Source: Acidimicrobiia bacterium | Lineage (GTDB): Bacteria; Actinomycetota; Acidimicrobiia; Acidimicrobiales; Bin134 | Reading direction: 5' to 3' | NCBI GenBank assembly: GCA_022822905.1 | Contig: JAJDYE010000041.1 | Coordinates: 174,219 to 238,218, forward strand | Length of the DNA: 64,000 bases | In this document: positions 26,585-36,029 of the stretch, one piece after another | Layout of the letters: every line of letters starts with the position of its first letter | Numbering within the stretch: the stretch's first letter is position 1 | Translations under genes and position numbers: made by a program | The notes under the pieces: model-generated | Database searches by the model: none | Seen by the model: the letters and a program-made list of their open reading frames with translations, nothing else | Told to the model about the DNA's origin: nothing

Positions 26585-29500
26585 CTAGCAGCCGGGTTTG
26601 GTGGCGTCGAGGACGACCATGGATATTCTGCGGGCTTCCTCGGGGGCCAGGTCTTGCTCGAGGCGCTGCTGTAGCTCCTCGGCTGTTGCAGGCCGATGAC
26701 CGTGGGGCGGGGAGGTGGGCTTGCTGTTTTCGCGTCCGAACCAGATCGGCATGTAGATGCCATAGCCGCTGGTGGTGGGATCGGTGGTGTACCGGCTGAC
26801 GAGTTGGTTGCGGGGCGCAGTCCAAAGGTCGGGGTGGGTGTCTTTCTTCAGTTCGATGGGGATGTTGTGGCCGCCATAGCTCACACGGATGTCGGCGCGG
26901 GTGCCTGCGGCGTAGTGGCCTTCCGGCACGGTATCCACCTCGGCGGGAAGGGCATTTCGCAGGAGTTCGAGTATTGCGTCTCGACAGGAGTTTTCGGGCT
27001 TCGGATCGGTGGGGATGCCATTTGAGTCTTCGTTCCAGAACTGGCGCCACAGATTGCTGCTGTCGCCCCGGAGGCGATCCGATATCTCATGCAGCTTTAC
27101 CTTTACCAATGCAGCCAGATCCGCCGCGTTGGCGGGCAGGGTGTTGCTGAGAGTGCTTTGGACCTGGTCGATGTCGGGGTGGACGTAGGAGGCGTCACCA
27201 AAGAGAATACTCTGGCTCTCCAAAGCGCCCTGGATATAGCCATGCCAGGCAGCGAGTTGTGGGGCATCGGCCAGGCTGGTCAGCGCCTCATGGGCTTCTT
27301 TGCTCGGCATAGCGCCAAGCTGTGAGATCATTCCGTAGACGCGCTCTGATGCGTGGTATTCCAGGGTTACCGAGCCGCTCGACAACATCAGCGGCTCATA
27401 GAGGCGACCCAACGTTTGAATCGCATCGTGCAGTAGGGCAGGGTCAGAGCATATGGCCATGATCCCAGGGCCGAGCGCCCCGCCCTCGGAGCTGTTGCGC
27501 AGGAACTCGGCCAAGAGCCTGGTTCGGTCATCGTTGTTGCCGATGAAATCTTTGAGCGCTTGTCGATGATGGTCTGGTGAGAGGAGGGCGCCAGCGATCA
27601 GCCACCGCACCTTTTGTGCATCAGTGGCGCTCTTGGCCCCTAGCTTTTTCTCGACGACAGACACCAGCGAGGCCCGGTCAGGGAATCGCAAGGCTCGGCC
27701 CAGCAGCCGGTCGAGCAAGGGCAGCTGCGTGCTGGGGGCTCGTACCGGAAACGCTCGGAGAAGCCGAGCCCTGGTTTCGTTGACCCGTTTGGCCTGGCCT
27801 TCGACCCGGTCGAGGTCATAGAGCCCCGGCGGGTATTCGTCTCCGGACTTGAGAGCAGCGACAGCGCACCGGTAGAGAATATCGAACACCAGATCGGGAT
27901 CCTGATACAGCCAGCGGTCGTGGCTCGGGGCTGTTGAAACATGGCGAAGGGTGTCGGGAACGCAATAGCGGATGGCGAGGATCTTGCGCCTCTGGTCGTC
28001 GCTGAGCTGGTCCAAACGCGAAGGCGATCCCGCTAGGAGAATGTCGAGGCTGGCAAACACGGGGTAGGCCAGGAAGTGATGGCGGGATTCGGAGTAAAGC
28101 GAGAGTGTTCTATCGACCTCGGGCAGGTCGTCTCGAAACGCTGTCTCGCGCAGTGCAGTGAGAACCACAGACACCAGTTCGGATTCGCCTCCCAAGAAAT
28201 CCCTGATGCGGTCTTGCGGGAGCGCGTGCTGGTCGACGTCATGGAACAGGGCGAAGTAGACCCCGGCCAGAGTATGCAGAAACTGCGGGACAGCCTGATT
28301 TTCCTTCAGCTCAGCTTCCCGTATACGCACCATTTCCGCCCATTCAGATTGCTGCTGGCGCTTGCTTCGTTCGTGTTCTTCTCTGCGTTTTTGCAGTGCT
28401 TGCTCCCATTCTCTTTGCTCTTCGCTGGGAGGCGGAGGGCTGCACAGCTCCCCCAGCAGCGCTGCTAGCCGGCTGTTGCCCTTCGTCCGATTCTGCAAGT
28501 CTTCAAGCGTGAGACCGTCGCTGATGGATGGGTCTTCCAGAGAGCGGTATGCCTGCTGGAGCAGCTTTTCGGAGACGAGCGGCTCGGAATCTGCCAGGTG
28601 AAGCGCCGTGTCGAGGCACCAATGGCCGAAGTCGCCCGGAAGCCGGCTCCAATGCAGGGCGTTGCAGCCCCAGGGCCAGAGAACCTCGAAGCGCTCGCTG
28701 GCCTCGCATCGCCTTATCCATGTCAAAAACATGGATTTCTGGGTTTCAGGGCGCTCTTCCAGCCACTCTTTGATTCGTTGATGGTGATTCTTCTCAGAGA
28801 ACCGATGCATGTCCTCTTGTGAGCGCTTCGGTGCATCCAGCCTGTCGAATAGACGGGATGGCTCAAGTCCGTCGCCCCACGCCTCCAACCCTCGGCTCAG
28901 CAGTTCAAGGGGCAGATCACCGAAACCGGCCTGCTCCAACGCCGAGAGAATCTGAGATCGGTCTTCGCCCAGGGAATCCAGTAGGGCGGCAACGTGGTCG
29001 CCGTCGGACTGCTCAATAAGATCCTGGTACCAGAACAGTGCAAAACGGCCGAGCAATTCACGGTTATTCCTAGGCAAGACATAGCCCCATACCTGCGAAG
29101 GGGGCAGATGGGCTGGGTACAGGTGTCGCAGCAGGGTTCCGCAAAGGTCATCTTCGGGATCGGACAGTGCTCGCGTGCGGATATCACCGAGAAGTCGGAG
29201 CGCGGAACGGGCTTGGGAGTCGCGTTCGGCAACTAGGCGAAGCCACACATCAAGCGCCAGCCGCCTTGTGAACGGAGGCTGCTCAGGGTTGCGAACAATT
29301 GCCTCAGTGTCCGACTCGAGATCGTCAAGCAAATGCAAGCTGGAGCTGTCGACGGCCGTTAGCACGGTCAAAACAAACTCCACGATCCGGTGTGTGCCAC
29401 CTGAAGGGTCGGGGTCGATTAGCAAGTCTCTGATGGCAGTCGCTGTGTCTGTCGATACGAGCGGAAGGAAAGCCCAGGCTGTGTTGTCTCGGAATCCGTC

Positions 29501-30745
29501 GATCCTCCCGTCGCGCTGCTCGTGGCCGAGCAATTGGCCAACGGCGGCGAATCGGGCCAGCGACTTCAGCAGGCGTTTCTTCTCGTTAGCGGAAAATCTG
29601 CCGATGTCCCCGTACAGGCCCACCCCCACGGGATCAGCGTTGATCAGCAGATTCCGTGCGCTGGAAGAATGGGCCGCAAGCCAAGCGGACAAGCCCCGCA
29701 GCGCGGTGACCACCCGATCATCTGTCGGCCTGGTCATCAACGCCACCACCCTTGAGGCCGGGAGTTCCTTGTCAATCAGCTTGGCGAGATAGCGGCCAGC
29801 CAGGAACTCTGCCAGGTGGCGGTGGGCAGGGCGATGACCGTATTCGTTTTCAGCGGCGAACAGCCTTGTCCTCAGCGCTCGCTCGCAGTCTTCCCCGGCC
29901 GGCAAGGCGGGAAGCATGTCGAACGAGTGGATCGGCACCGACCCACCGGTGTCAGTGTCGAGCGCAGCGGAGAATCCTGAGACATCCGCGATCAGATGCA
30001 AGGCACTCAGGTAACCGGCGGCGTCCAAGACAGCGCCATTAGATGAGACCCCAGCGCCAGCGCGGTGCTCTTCATTCTGCTCTGAGGCCATCTTCTGACA
30101 GGCCATCTCGAAGGTCTCCAGGCGGCTTTCCGGCCACTCGCCGCTGTGCGCCACCGCATCGGCCAGCAGCATCAGCGTTTGCGGGTTGCCAAGCAAGACG
30201 CTGAGACCTTGCTGCACAGCTTGGCGCTTGAACTCCTGCGCGCCAGCGGAGCCTGGCAGCGTGCCCAGCAGTTCGGCGATGCCGTCATCGCGCAGGGGAT
30301 CGAGGCGCAGAACAGCGACCAGCAAATCAGGGGAGACAGCTTCCAGGCTGCGGCAGTCGTTTCCGCCGAGCCAGTCAGCCTCTCGGCACGAAATGCGAAA
30401 ACTCGGGCGTCCAAGCTGGTCGAGCCGGCTGCGGACCTGATCCAGGGGAGACCGCCGGTCGACAACGCCGGCTCGCACCTCGTCGAGTCCATCGATGAAG
30501 AGGGTCTTGCCCCGCCACTCGGGGTGGGAATCCACCGAGAAGGCAATGAAGTCCCTGGCGCTCATATAGACGGCAACGTCGCCCAGTACCGCCTGCTCCC
30601 GCTTGAACTCAGTCGTCTTCCCTGAGCCAGGATCGCCGAGCAGCACATAGGCAGACCGCTCTCGGAAGTGGCTGAGCGGCGCGGAGGCATCGGCAGCTCT
30701 TCCGGTGTCCACTTCGGTACATGTGCGGGCGACATAATCGCTCAT
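26585..30745 (-). CDS. large NACHT-like/STAND P-loop NTPase with helical middle region and C-terminal PD-(D/E)XK-like domain (putative anti-phage)
   Basis: Walker A LLGDPGSGKTTEFKREQ, Walker B TLFIDGLDEVRAG, FRISCREADW; C-terminal RADIRVSYGGHNIPIELKKDTHPDLWTAPRNQLVSRYTTDPTTSGYGIYMPIWFG. Confidence 0.75.
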   Translation of the reverse strand: MSDYVARTCTEVDTGRAADASAPLSHFRERSAYVLLGDPGSGKTTEFKREQAVLGDVAVYMSARDFIAFSVDSHPEWRGKTLFIDGLDEVRAGVVDRRSPLDQVRSRLDQLGRPSFRISCREADWLGGNDCRSLEAVSPDLLVAVLRLDPLRDDGIAELLGTLPGSAGAQEFKRQAVQQGLSVLLGNPQTLMLLADAVAHSGEWPESRLETFEMACQKMASEQNEEHRAGAGVSSNGAVLDAAGYLSALHLIADVSGFSAALDTDTGGSVPIHSFDMLPALPAGEDCERALRTRLFAAENEYGHRPAHRHLAEFLAGRYLAKLIDKELPASRVVALMTRPTDDRVVTALRGLSAWLAAHSSSARNLLINADPVGVGLYGDIGRFSANEKKRLLKSLARFAAVGQLLGHEQRDGRIDGFRDNTAWAFLPLVSTDTATAIRDLLIDPDPSGGTHRIVEFVLTVLTAVDSSSLHLLDDLESDTEAIVRNPEQPPFTRRLALDVWLRLVAERDSQARSALRLLGDIRTRALSDPEDDLCGTLLRHLYPAHLPPSQVWGYVLPRNNRELLGRFALFWYQDLIEQSDGDHVAALLDSLGEDRSQILSALEQAGFGDLPLELLSRGLEAWGDGLEPSRLFDRLDAPKRSQEDMHRFSEKNHHQRIKEWLEERPETQKSMFLTWIRRCEASERFEVLWPWGCNALHWSRLPGDFGHWCLDTALHLADSEPLVSEKLLQQAYRSLEDPSISDGLTLEDLQNRTKGNSRLAALLGELCSPPPPSEEQREWEQALQKRREEHERSKRQQQSEWAEMVRIREAELKENQAVPQFLHTLAGVYFALFHDVDQHALPQDRIRDFLGGESELVSVVLTALRETAFRDDLPEVDRTLSLYSESRHHFLAYPVFASLDILLAGSPSRLDQLSDDQRRKILAIRYCVPDTLRHVSTAPSHDRWLYQDPDLVFDILYRCAVAALKSGDEYPPGLYDLDRVEGQAKRVNETRARLLRAFPVRAPSTQLPLLDRLLGRALRFPDRASLVSVVEKKLGAKSATDAQKVRWLIAGALLSPDHHRQALKDFIGNNDDRTRLLAEFLRNSSEGGALGPGIMAICSDPALLHDAIQTLGRLYEPLMLSSGSVTLEYHASERVYGMISQLGAMPSKEAHEALTSLADAPQLAAWHGYIQGALESQSILFGDASYVHPDIDQVQSTLSNTLPANAADLAALVKVKLHEISDRLRGDSSNLWRQFWNEDSNGIPTDPKPENSCRDAILELLRNALPAEVDTVPEGHYAAGTRADIRVSYGGHNIPIELKKDTHPDLWTAPRNQLVSRYTTDPTTSGYGIYMPIWFGRENSKPTSPPHGHRPATAEELQQRLEQDLAPEEARRISMVVLDATKPGC

Positions 30746-32019
30746 CTCGAATCGAACCAGTGGTCGGGAGGCAGAGCCAGAAACTCTTGGAGAGGCACGC
30801 CGGAACCTCCAACCAAGACTGTGTTGCGGGGTTGGAATCGGCCTTCGAACTCCGCCATGCCCCGAGTTGTCGTGGTGCCTTGTCCGCTCTTTGCCTCAAT
30901 GCCGACGAGATGCGGCCCGCGCTGGAGCACGAAATCGACCTCGTAGGCTTTGTCTCGCCAGTACTTGACCTCGGTCCTCGGCGAGACGGTATTCAGAAGG
31001 TGGGCACCGACGCAGCTTTCGACCAAGCGGCCCCAGTGGGAGCGGTCAGCCCGGGCCTCGTCGAAACTGTATCCGCAGACCGCAGACATGAGAGCGGTGT
31101 TGAGCACGTTCAACTTCGGGGTGGGCATCTTGGCCGACGCCGGGCGATTGGTGAGCTTGGGCAGCCCCGCGACCATGCCCACCTGATTTAGAAGCTCCAG
31201 GTACCGGGTCAGGGTGGTCGTGTTGCCCGCGTCTTGCAAATGGCCTTGCAACTTGCTGTACGAGACCTGCTGGCCGGAGTAGCGCGCCGCAAGATCGAAT
31301 AGCCGCTTGAGCAGCTCGGGCTTGTCCACCCTGGCCATCGACAGCACATCGCGCTCCACAACCGGCCCGATGAGAGAGCTGCGCACATATTGGCCCCAAC
31401 GATCGGGGTCGCCGATCCTGGCGGACGCGCCTGGGTAGCCGCCAAAGTAGATGTACTCTTCCAAGCTGAGGCCGAATGCCTCCGACATCTCTGGAAATGA
31501 CCAGTGTGGGAATTGGATCGGCTCAAACCGCCCGGCCAGGCTTTCGCGGAGGCCCTCCTGCATCAGCAGGGGCGCTGACCCGAGGACGACTACATGCAAG
31601 GGACAGCCTGCGAGACGGTCGGCGTCCCAGAGCCCTTTCACCACCTCCGACCAGCGGTCGATCCGCTGAATCTCATCCAGGACGAGAACGAAACCTCCTG
31701 GCGAGCGCATTGCCTGGTGACGGCAGTATTGCCAGACGTCGGTTAAGTAGCGGGCATCTGGCCGGGATACGGCGGGGATCCGAGCACCTGAATCCACCGC
31801 AGGGGACTCAAATCCCCCCTGAGGCAAGGGTGCCTTCGGTGCATCAAGAGACGCTTCCATCGCCTCATAGCGAGATTCCTGCTCAATGGCTGAAAGCGCT
31901 TGAAGCACCGCCGTCGTCTTACCAGTTTGGCGGGGACCGAAGATCGCGATGATGAACTCGGGCCGCTCCGACAGCCTATGAATAAGAGCGCTCACCTGCG
32001 CCCGACGAAACTCGGCCAT
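30742..32019 (-). CDS. AAA_14/DUF4143 family ATPase
   Basis: FIIAIFGPRQTGKTTAVLQAL, FVLVLDEIQRIDRW, VVLGSAPLLM; C-terminal VDFVLQRGPHLVGIEAKSG. Confidence 0.88.
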   Translation of the reverse strand: MAEFRRAQVSALIHRLSERPEFIIAIFGPRQTGKTTAVLQALSAIEQESRYEAMEASLDAPKAPLPQGGFESPAVDSGARIPAVSRPDARYLTDVWQYCRHQAMRSPGGFVLVLDEIQRIDRWSEVVKGLWDADRLAGCPLHVVVLGSAPLLMQEGLRESLAGRFEPIQFPHWSFPEMSEAFGLSLEEYIYFGGYPGASARIGDPDRWGQYVRSSLIGPVVERDVLSMARVDKPELLKRLFDLAARYSGQQVSYSKLQGHLQDAGNTTTLTRYLELLNQVGMVAGLPKLTNRPASAKMPTPKLNVLNTALMSAVCGYSFDEARADRSHWGRLVESCVGAHLLNTVSPRTEVKYWRDKAYEVDFVLQRGPHLVGIEAKSGQGTTTTRGMAEFEGRFQPRNTVLVGGSGVPLQEFLALPPDHWFDSR

Positions 32020-32048
32020 ACAACCAGCTTAACTGCAAGAGTTACATC

Positions 32049-32068
32049 TATGAGCAAATTTACTCATA
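32049..32068. promoter_or_regulatory. near-perfect palindrome upstream of the DUF4143-NTPase operon, candidate operator
   Basis: tATGAGCAAATTTACTCATa, one mismatched base pair in 20 bp, in an AT-rich intergenic patch. Confidence 0.45.
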
Positions 32069-32099
32069 ACCATAATATTTTGTAACCGGCATGGGCGGG

Positions 32100-34878
32100 T
32101 CAGATGAGGTCTAGGTTGGTTTGGTTGTCGGGGGGTTTTTGGGCTTGTTGGGTGAGGTCGGGCCAGGCGGCGGCGAGGCTGTTGTAGGCGAGGGCGTCGG
32201 CGGCCCATCCGTTGCGGTCGCAAATGTGGTGGAGGCGATAGGCGAGGTGGCGGGCCGCGTCGGCGAGGCCGCCGACCTGGGCGAGGAGTCGGGCGGCGGC
32301 TTGTTCGCCTCGGGTTTCGAGGCGGCGGGCGAGGTGGTTGGTGATCTCCCAGACGGTGAGGCGCTCGTCAGAGGCGGGAGACCAGTCCTCGTCGAGCTCG
32401 TGGCGGGGGATGAGGCGCACTCGGCCGGCCCGGGACTCGACGATGCCGGCCTGCACGAGGCCCTGCACTGAGGTGTTTCGGGATTTGGAGAGCTGCTCGG
32501 CCTGGCCGTAGTCGCCGGGCTCGAAACCGTTTTGGGCGTGCCAGGTGAGCGCCCAGCGGGTGTCGGAGTCGAGTTCGGCCTCGGTCGCCTCCAGGGTCTC
32601 ATCGAGCACCCGGTTGATGGCGGCCAAAGCGGCCCGCACCCCCATTCGGGCGCCGTCGGCCTCGATCACCCGGCTGTAACGGGAGAACACCGCCATGCCC
32701 GGCCCGATCGCGGCTTGCGCCACATCCACCGGCGCGATGCTGGCCGCCTGGAGATCGCCCAGCGCGGCGGGCAGCTCCGCGGCCAGCGCGTCCAAGAACT
32801 CGCGGCGCGACGCCAACGGCGCGCCCTCGGGCCGGGGCCGGCACACCAGAACAATCGACGACGCCAGCGCGTTGGACTGCTGCGAGCGCATCCGGTTGGC
32901 CAGCTCCGAGCGCACCGGCCACGTCCCGGTTATCTGGAAGCCCGCGCGCAGCAGCCCGGTGAGCATGGTCTCCCACCCCGTCGACGCCGTCGCCCCCTCC
33001 ACGGTTTCGGACTGCTTGAACGCGTAATACACGCTCAACGGGAACCCCGGATCCTGCGCCTGCCGCAGACGGGCGAACACACCGCCCAGCCCATCCTCGA
33101 AGAACTCCTCGGCCCCCCCTGTCGCCGCCGTGGCGATACGGCGCCGCGATCAACTCCTGAGCCTTGGGCGCCAGCAAAGTCGAGCACACATCCGGGAACA
33201 CCCTGCCCACCGTGCGGCGCAGCCACACATAGAAGAAATCCGACAAATCCGCATAGCCGATATTGTCGTAATACGGCGGATCCGTCGACACCACCACCGG
33301 ACCCCCAACCAAAGCCGACGCATCCCTCTGCACAACCACACCCCGCCCTTTGGCAGGAACAGCCGCCAGCGCCTTCTGCACGAAATCCACCATCGCCGAC
33401 CAGTTCCCCGTCGAATCAGAGAACGGGTTTGCCTCCACAAAGTCCCAGTTCATCGGAATCGCCTGCCGGGCAAAGGTGCTTCTCAGGCCGCGGGTTATGT
33501 CCCAGGTACACATCTGCGAGCCCCGATCGGCCAGCTTCGACACCGCGAACCCCAAGTACACCGACACGGCCTCGGTGTAGGCCGCCGCGCCGGTGCCGCC
33601 GTCCCTTAGCGGGGTGGGGTCGTCGCCCATCCCGGCGGCCAGCGCGTCGGCGCGGGCCTGCTCTCGGGCCTCGCCCACCAGATCGGCGAAACAGCACAGG
33701 ACGGTGAGCTGGCGGGGCGTGAACAGATCGGCCCACTCCCCCATGCCATAGCGCTGCACCCGGAAACCCAGCGCCTCATCGGGCAGACGGCCGGCAGGCG
33801 GGTCAGGGGGCGGCGGGATGCAAGCGGCCTGCTCGTGGAACGGGTCGGACGGCAGGTAGACGCGTCGGCTGTCACCTTGGGCGACGACGGCCATGAGCCG
33901 GGCGCCGAGCCCATCCCCTTGGGCCTGGGCCCGAACGTGGTCTGTGGGCATGGCCGAAGAGCAGAACACGTAGCGGAACTGGGCTCGGCCCTGCTTTGGT
34001 GCCTCCGACGGCCCGCCCTCACCGCCGCCGATCTCATACCGGACGGTCTTGGCCGCGTGGTCTGCCACCGGCTCGATCCACGCCTGGCGGCCCTTCTTCT
34101 TCGACAGCCACCACGACGACGCCAAGGGCGCCTCGGCCCCGCACACCGGATTCGGACAGCGCGCCGTGCGGGTCCACAACCACGCGATCACCGGCGCCTT
34201 GCCGCCGCCGTGCTCGGCGGGCAACTCCACCTCCGGGTACAGATGCCCGATCCGCTCCCCAGCCCGCTGGCGCATCCAAGACCCGTACCAGCGCACATCG
34301 CAGGCCAAACCCGACGCGCCCGGCCACGACCCCAAACCAGCGCTCTGACGGTCACCGGGGTTCACTGGCGCCCGCCCGGCGAACACCGGCGGAATCTCCA
34401 CCAAAGCCTTGTTGATCAACACCGCCACCGGATTCAAATCCGACCCATGTGCCTCCAACCCCAAACGCTGAGCCTCCAAAGGAATACTCCCCCCGCCCGC
34501 GAACGGATCCAACACTGAGGGAAGCCCGCCATCGCAGCACTTGGCGATCTCCGCCCGAGCCTCGCCCAGCACCCCGGCATCGCCGCTGTTCTCCCACTGC
34601 ACCAACCGCTCCACCAGACCGAACAGGCGCTCCCGCTCCGCGCCCTGCGCCTCCTCGGTGGGGAACAGATCAGGCCGGGCCGACGGATCATCCACCAAAG
34701 ACGCGAACAACACCGCCCGACACGCCGCCAACGGCCGCCGAGCCCACCACAAATGCAGAGTGGAAGGATGGCCATGGCGAATCGACTTCTCCCGAGCCGA
34801 CGCCGCATTGATCGCATCCAGCGGCAACGCCACCTCGATCAACTTCCGCCGGAACCCGTAGTCAGCCATCAGCGCCAC
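32100..34878 (-). pseudogene. DUF1156-type DNA (adenine) methyltransferase split by a single-base frameshift at a G7 run (33113-33119); pseudogene, phase-variable or sequencing artefact
   Basis: ORF 32599..34878 (MADYGFRRKLIEVALPLDAINAASAREKSIRHGHPSTLHLWWARRPLAACRA, DPFAGGGSIPLEA, TDPPYYDNIGYADLSDFFYVWL) continues as family-like sequence in the frame of ORF 32100..33080 (EEFFEDGLGGVFARLRQAQDPGFPLSVYYAFKQSET). Confidence 0.85.
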
Positions 34879-34955
34879 ACCCTAGAGCCCTCCACCGGCA
34901 TCCACCGGTTCAGAGCCCCGCACCTGACCGTTCCCTGGCGTTATGCGCGATCTCC

Positions 34956-35990
34956 CTATGTCCGAGACCGGAATCCCTGGGGATGGGTTGACTGCCAGGC
35001 CCAGGCATCTCGACACATTTCTGCCAATGTCCGGCTAGCCGACCAGCCCAGTTCCTTGAGTGCCTTGCCCGGGTCGGCCCACAACTCGGGCACGTCGCCC
35101 GGGCGGCGGTCTAGCTCCTCATAGGGCAGGGGGTGGCCGGTGGCCTCCCGCATGGCGGCGACGACCTCCAGCACTGAAGCTCCCTGGCCAGTGCCCAGGT
35201 TGTAGGTGTGCGCTTGCCTGGAAGAGGCCTCCAATTGCTCCAAGGCGGCCACATGGCCACCGGCCAAGTCCATCACGTGGATGTAGTCGCGCAAGGCAGT
35301 GCCGTCGGGAGTGGCATAGTCGGTGCCGTAGAGCGGCAGTTGGGGGTGGCGCCCTACGGCCACTTGGAGCAGGTAGGGCATCAAGTTGCCGGGAATGCCC
35401 TCGGGATCCTCCCCGATCAGCCCGCTGGGGTGGGCGCCCACCGGGTTGAAATAGCGAAGCAAGGTCGCCGACCAACGGGGGTCGGCCCGAACCACATCAG
35501 CGATCATCTGCTCGATGAGGAGCTTGGTCCAGCCATAGGGATTGGCCGGGCGGGTTGTGGCCGTCTCGGGTACCGGCAGCTCGTCAGGCAGCCCATAAAC
35601 CGTGGCCGAGGAAGAGAACACGATCCGGCGAACCCCATTGCGCTCCATCACTGCCAAGAGAACGGCAGCCGAGTCCAGATTGTGGCGGTAGTACCGCAGC
35701 GGATCGGCCACTGAGTCGGGCACGGACTTGAGCCCTGCGAAGTGCAACACCGCGTCGGGGCGGACGTCGGCCATGACCTTCTCCAGCGCGGATTCGTCCC
35801 GACAGTCGGCTACTTCGAGACGGGGGCCGCGGCCGGCGATCTCCCCCACCGCGTCGATGGCGGCGGAGGAGGAGTTGACCAGGCTGTCCAGCACCGCCAC
35901 CTCGTAGCCGGCCTCGAGCAGAGCGACGCAGGTGTGGCTACCGATATAGCCCGCCCCCCCGGTCACCAGCACCGTCGCCATGTTGGGCAC
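34956..35990 (-). CDS. galE: UDP-glucose 4-epimerase
   Basis: VLVTGGAGYIGSHTCVALLEAGYEV, SSSATVYG, NPYGWTKLLIEQM, RYFNPVGAHPSGLIGEDP. Confidence 0.95.
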   Translation of the reverse strand: MPNMATVLVTGGAGYIGSHTCVALLEAGYEVAVLDSLVNSSSAAIDAVGEIAGRGPRLEVADCRDESALEKVMADVRPDAVLHFAGLKSVPDSVADPLRYYRHNLDSAAVLLAVMERNGVRRIVFSSSATVYGLPDELPVPETATTRPANPYGWTKLLIEQMIADVVRADPRWSATLLRYFNPVGAHPSGLIGEDPEGIPGNLMPYLLQVAVGRHPQLPLYGTDYATPDGTALRDYIHVMDLAGGHVAALEQLEASSRQAHTYNLGTGQGASVLEVVAAMREATGHPLPYEELDRRPGDVPELWADPGKALKELGWSASRTLAEMCRDAWAWQSTHPQGFRSRT

Positions 35991-36029
35991 GTTAGCGGCG
36001 TGTTGTTGGGGCAGAGCAGCAGACTGCGG

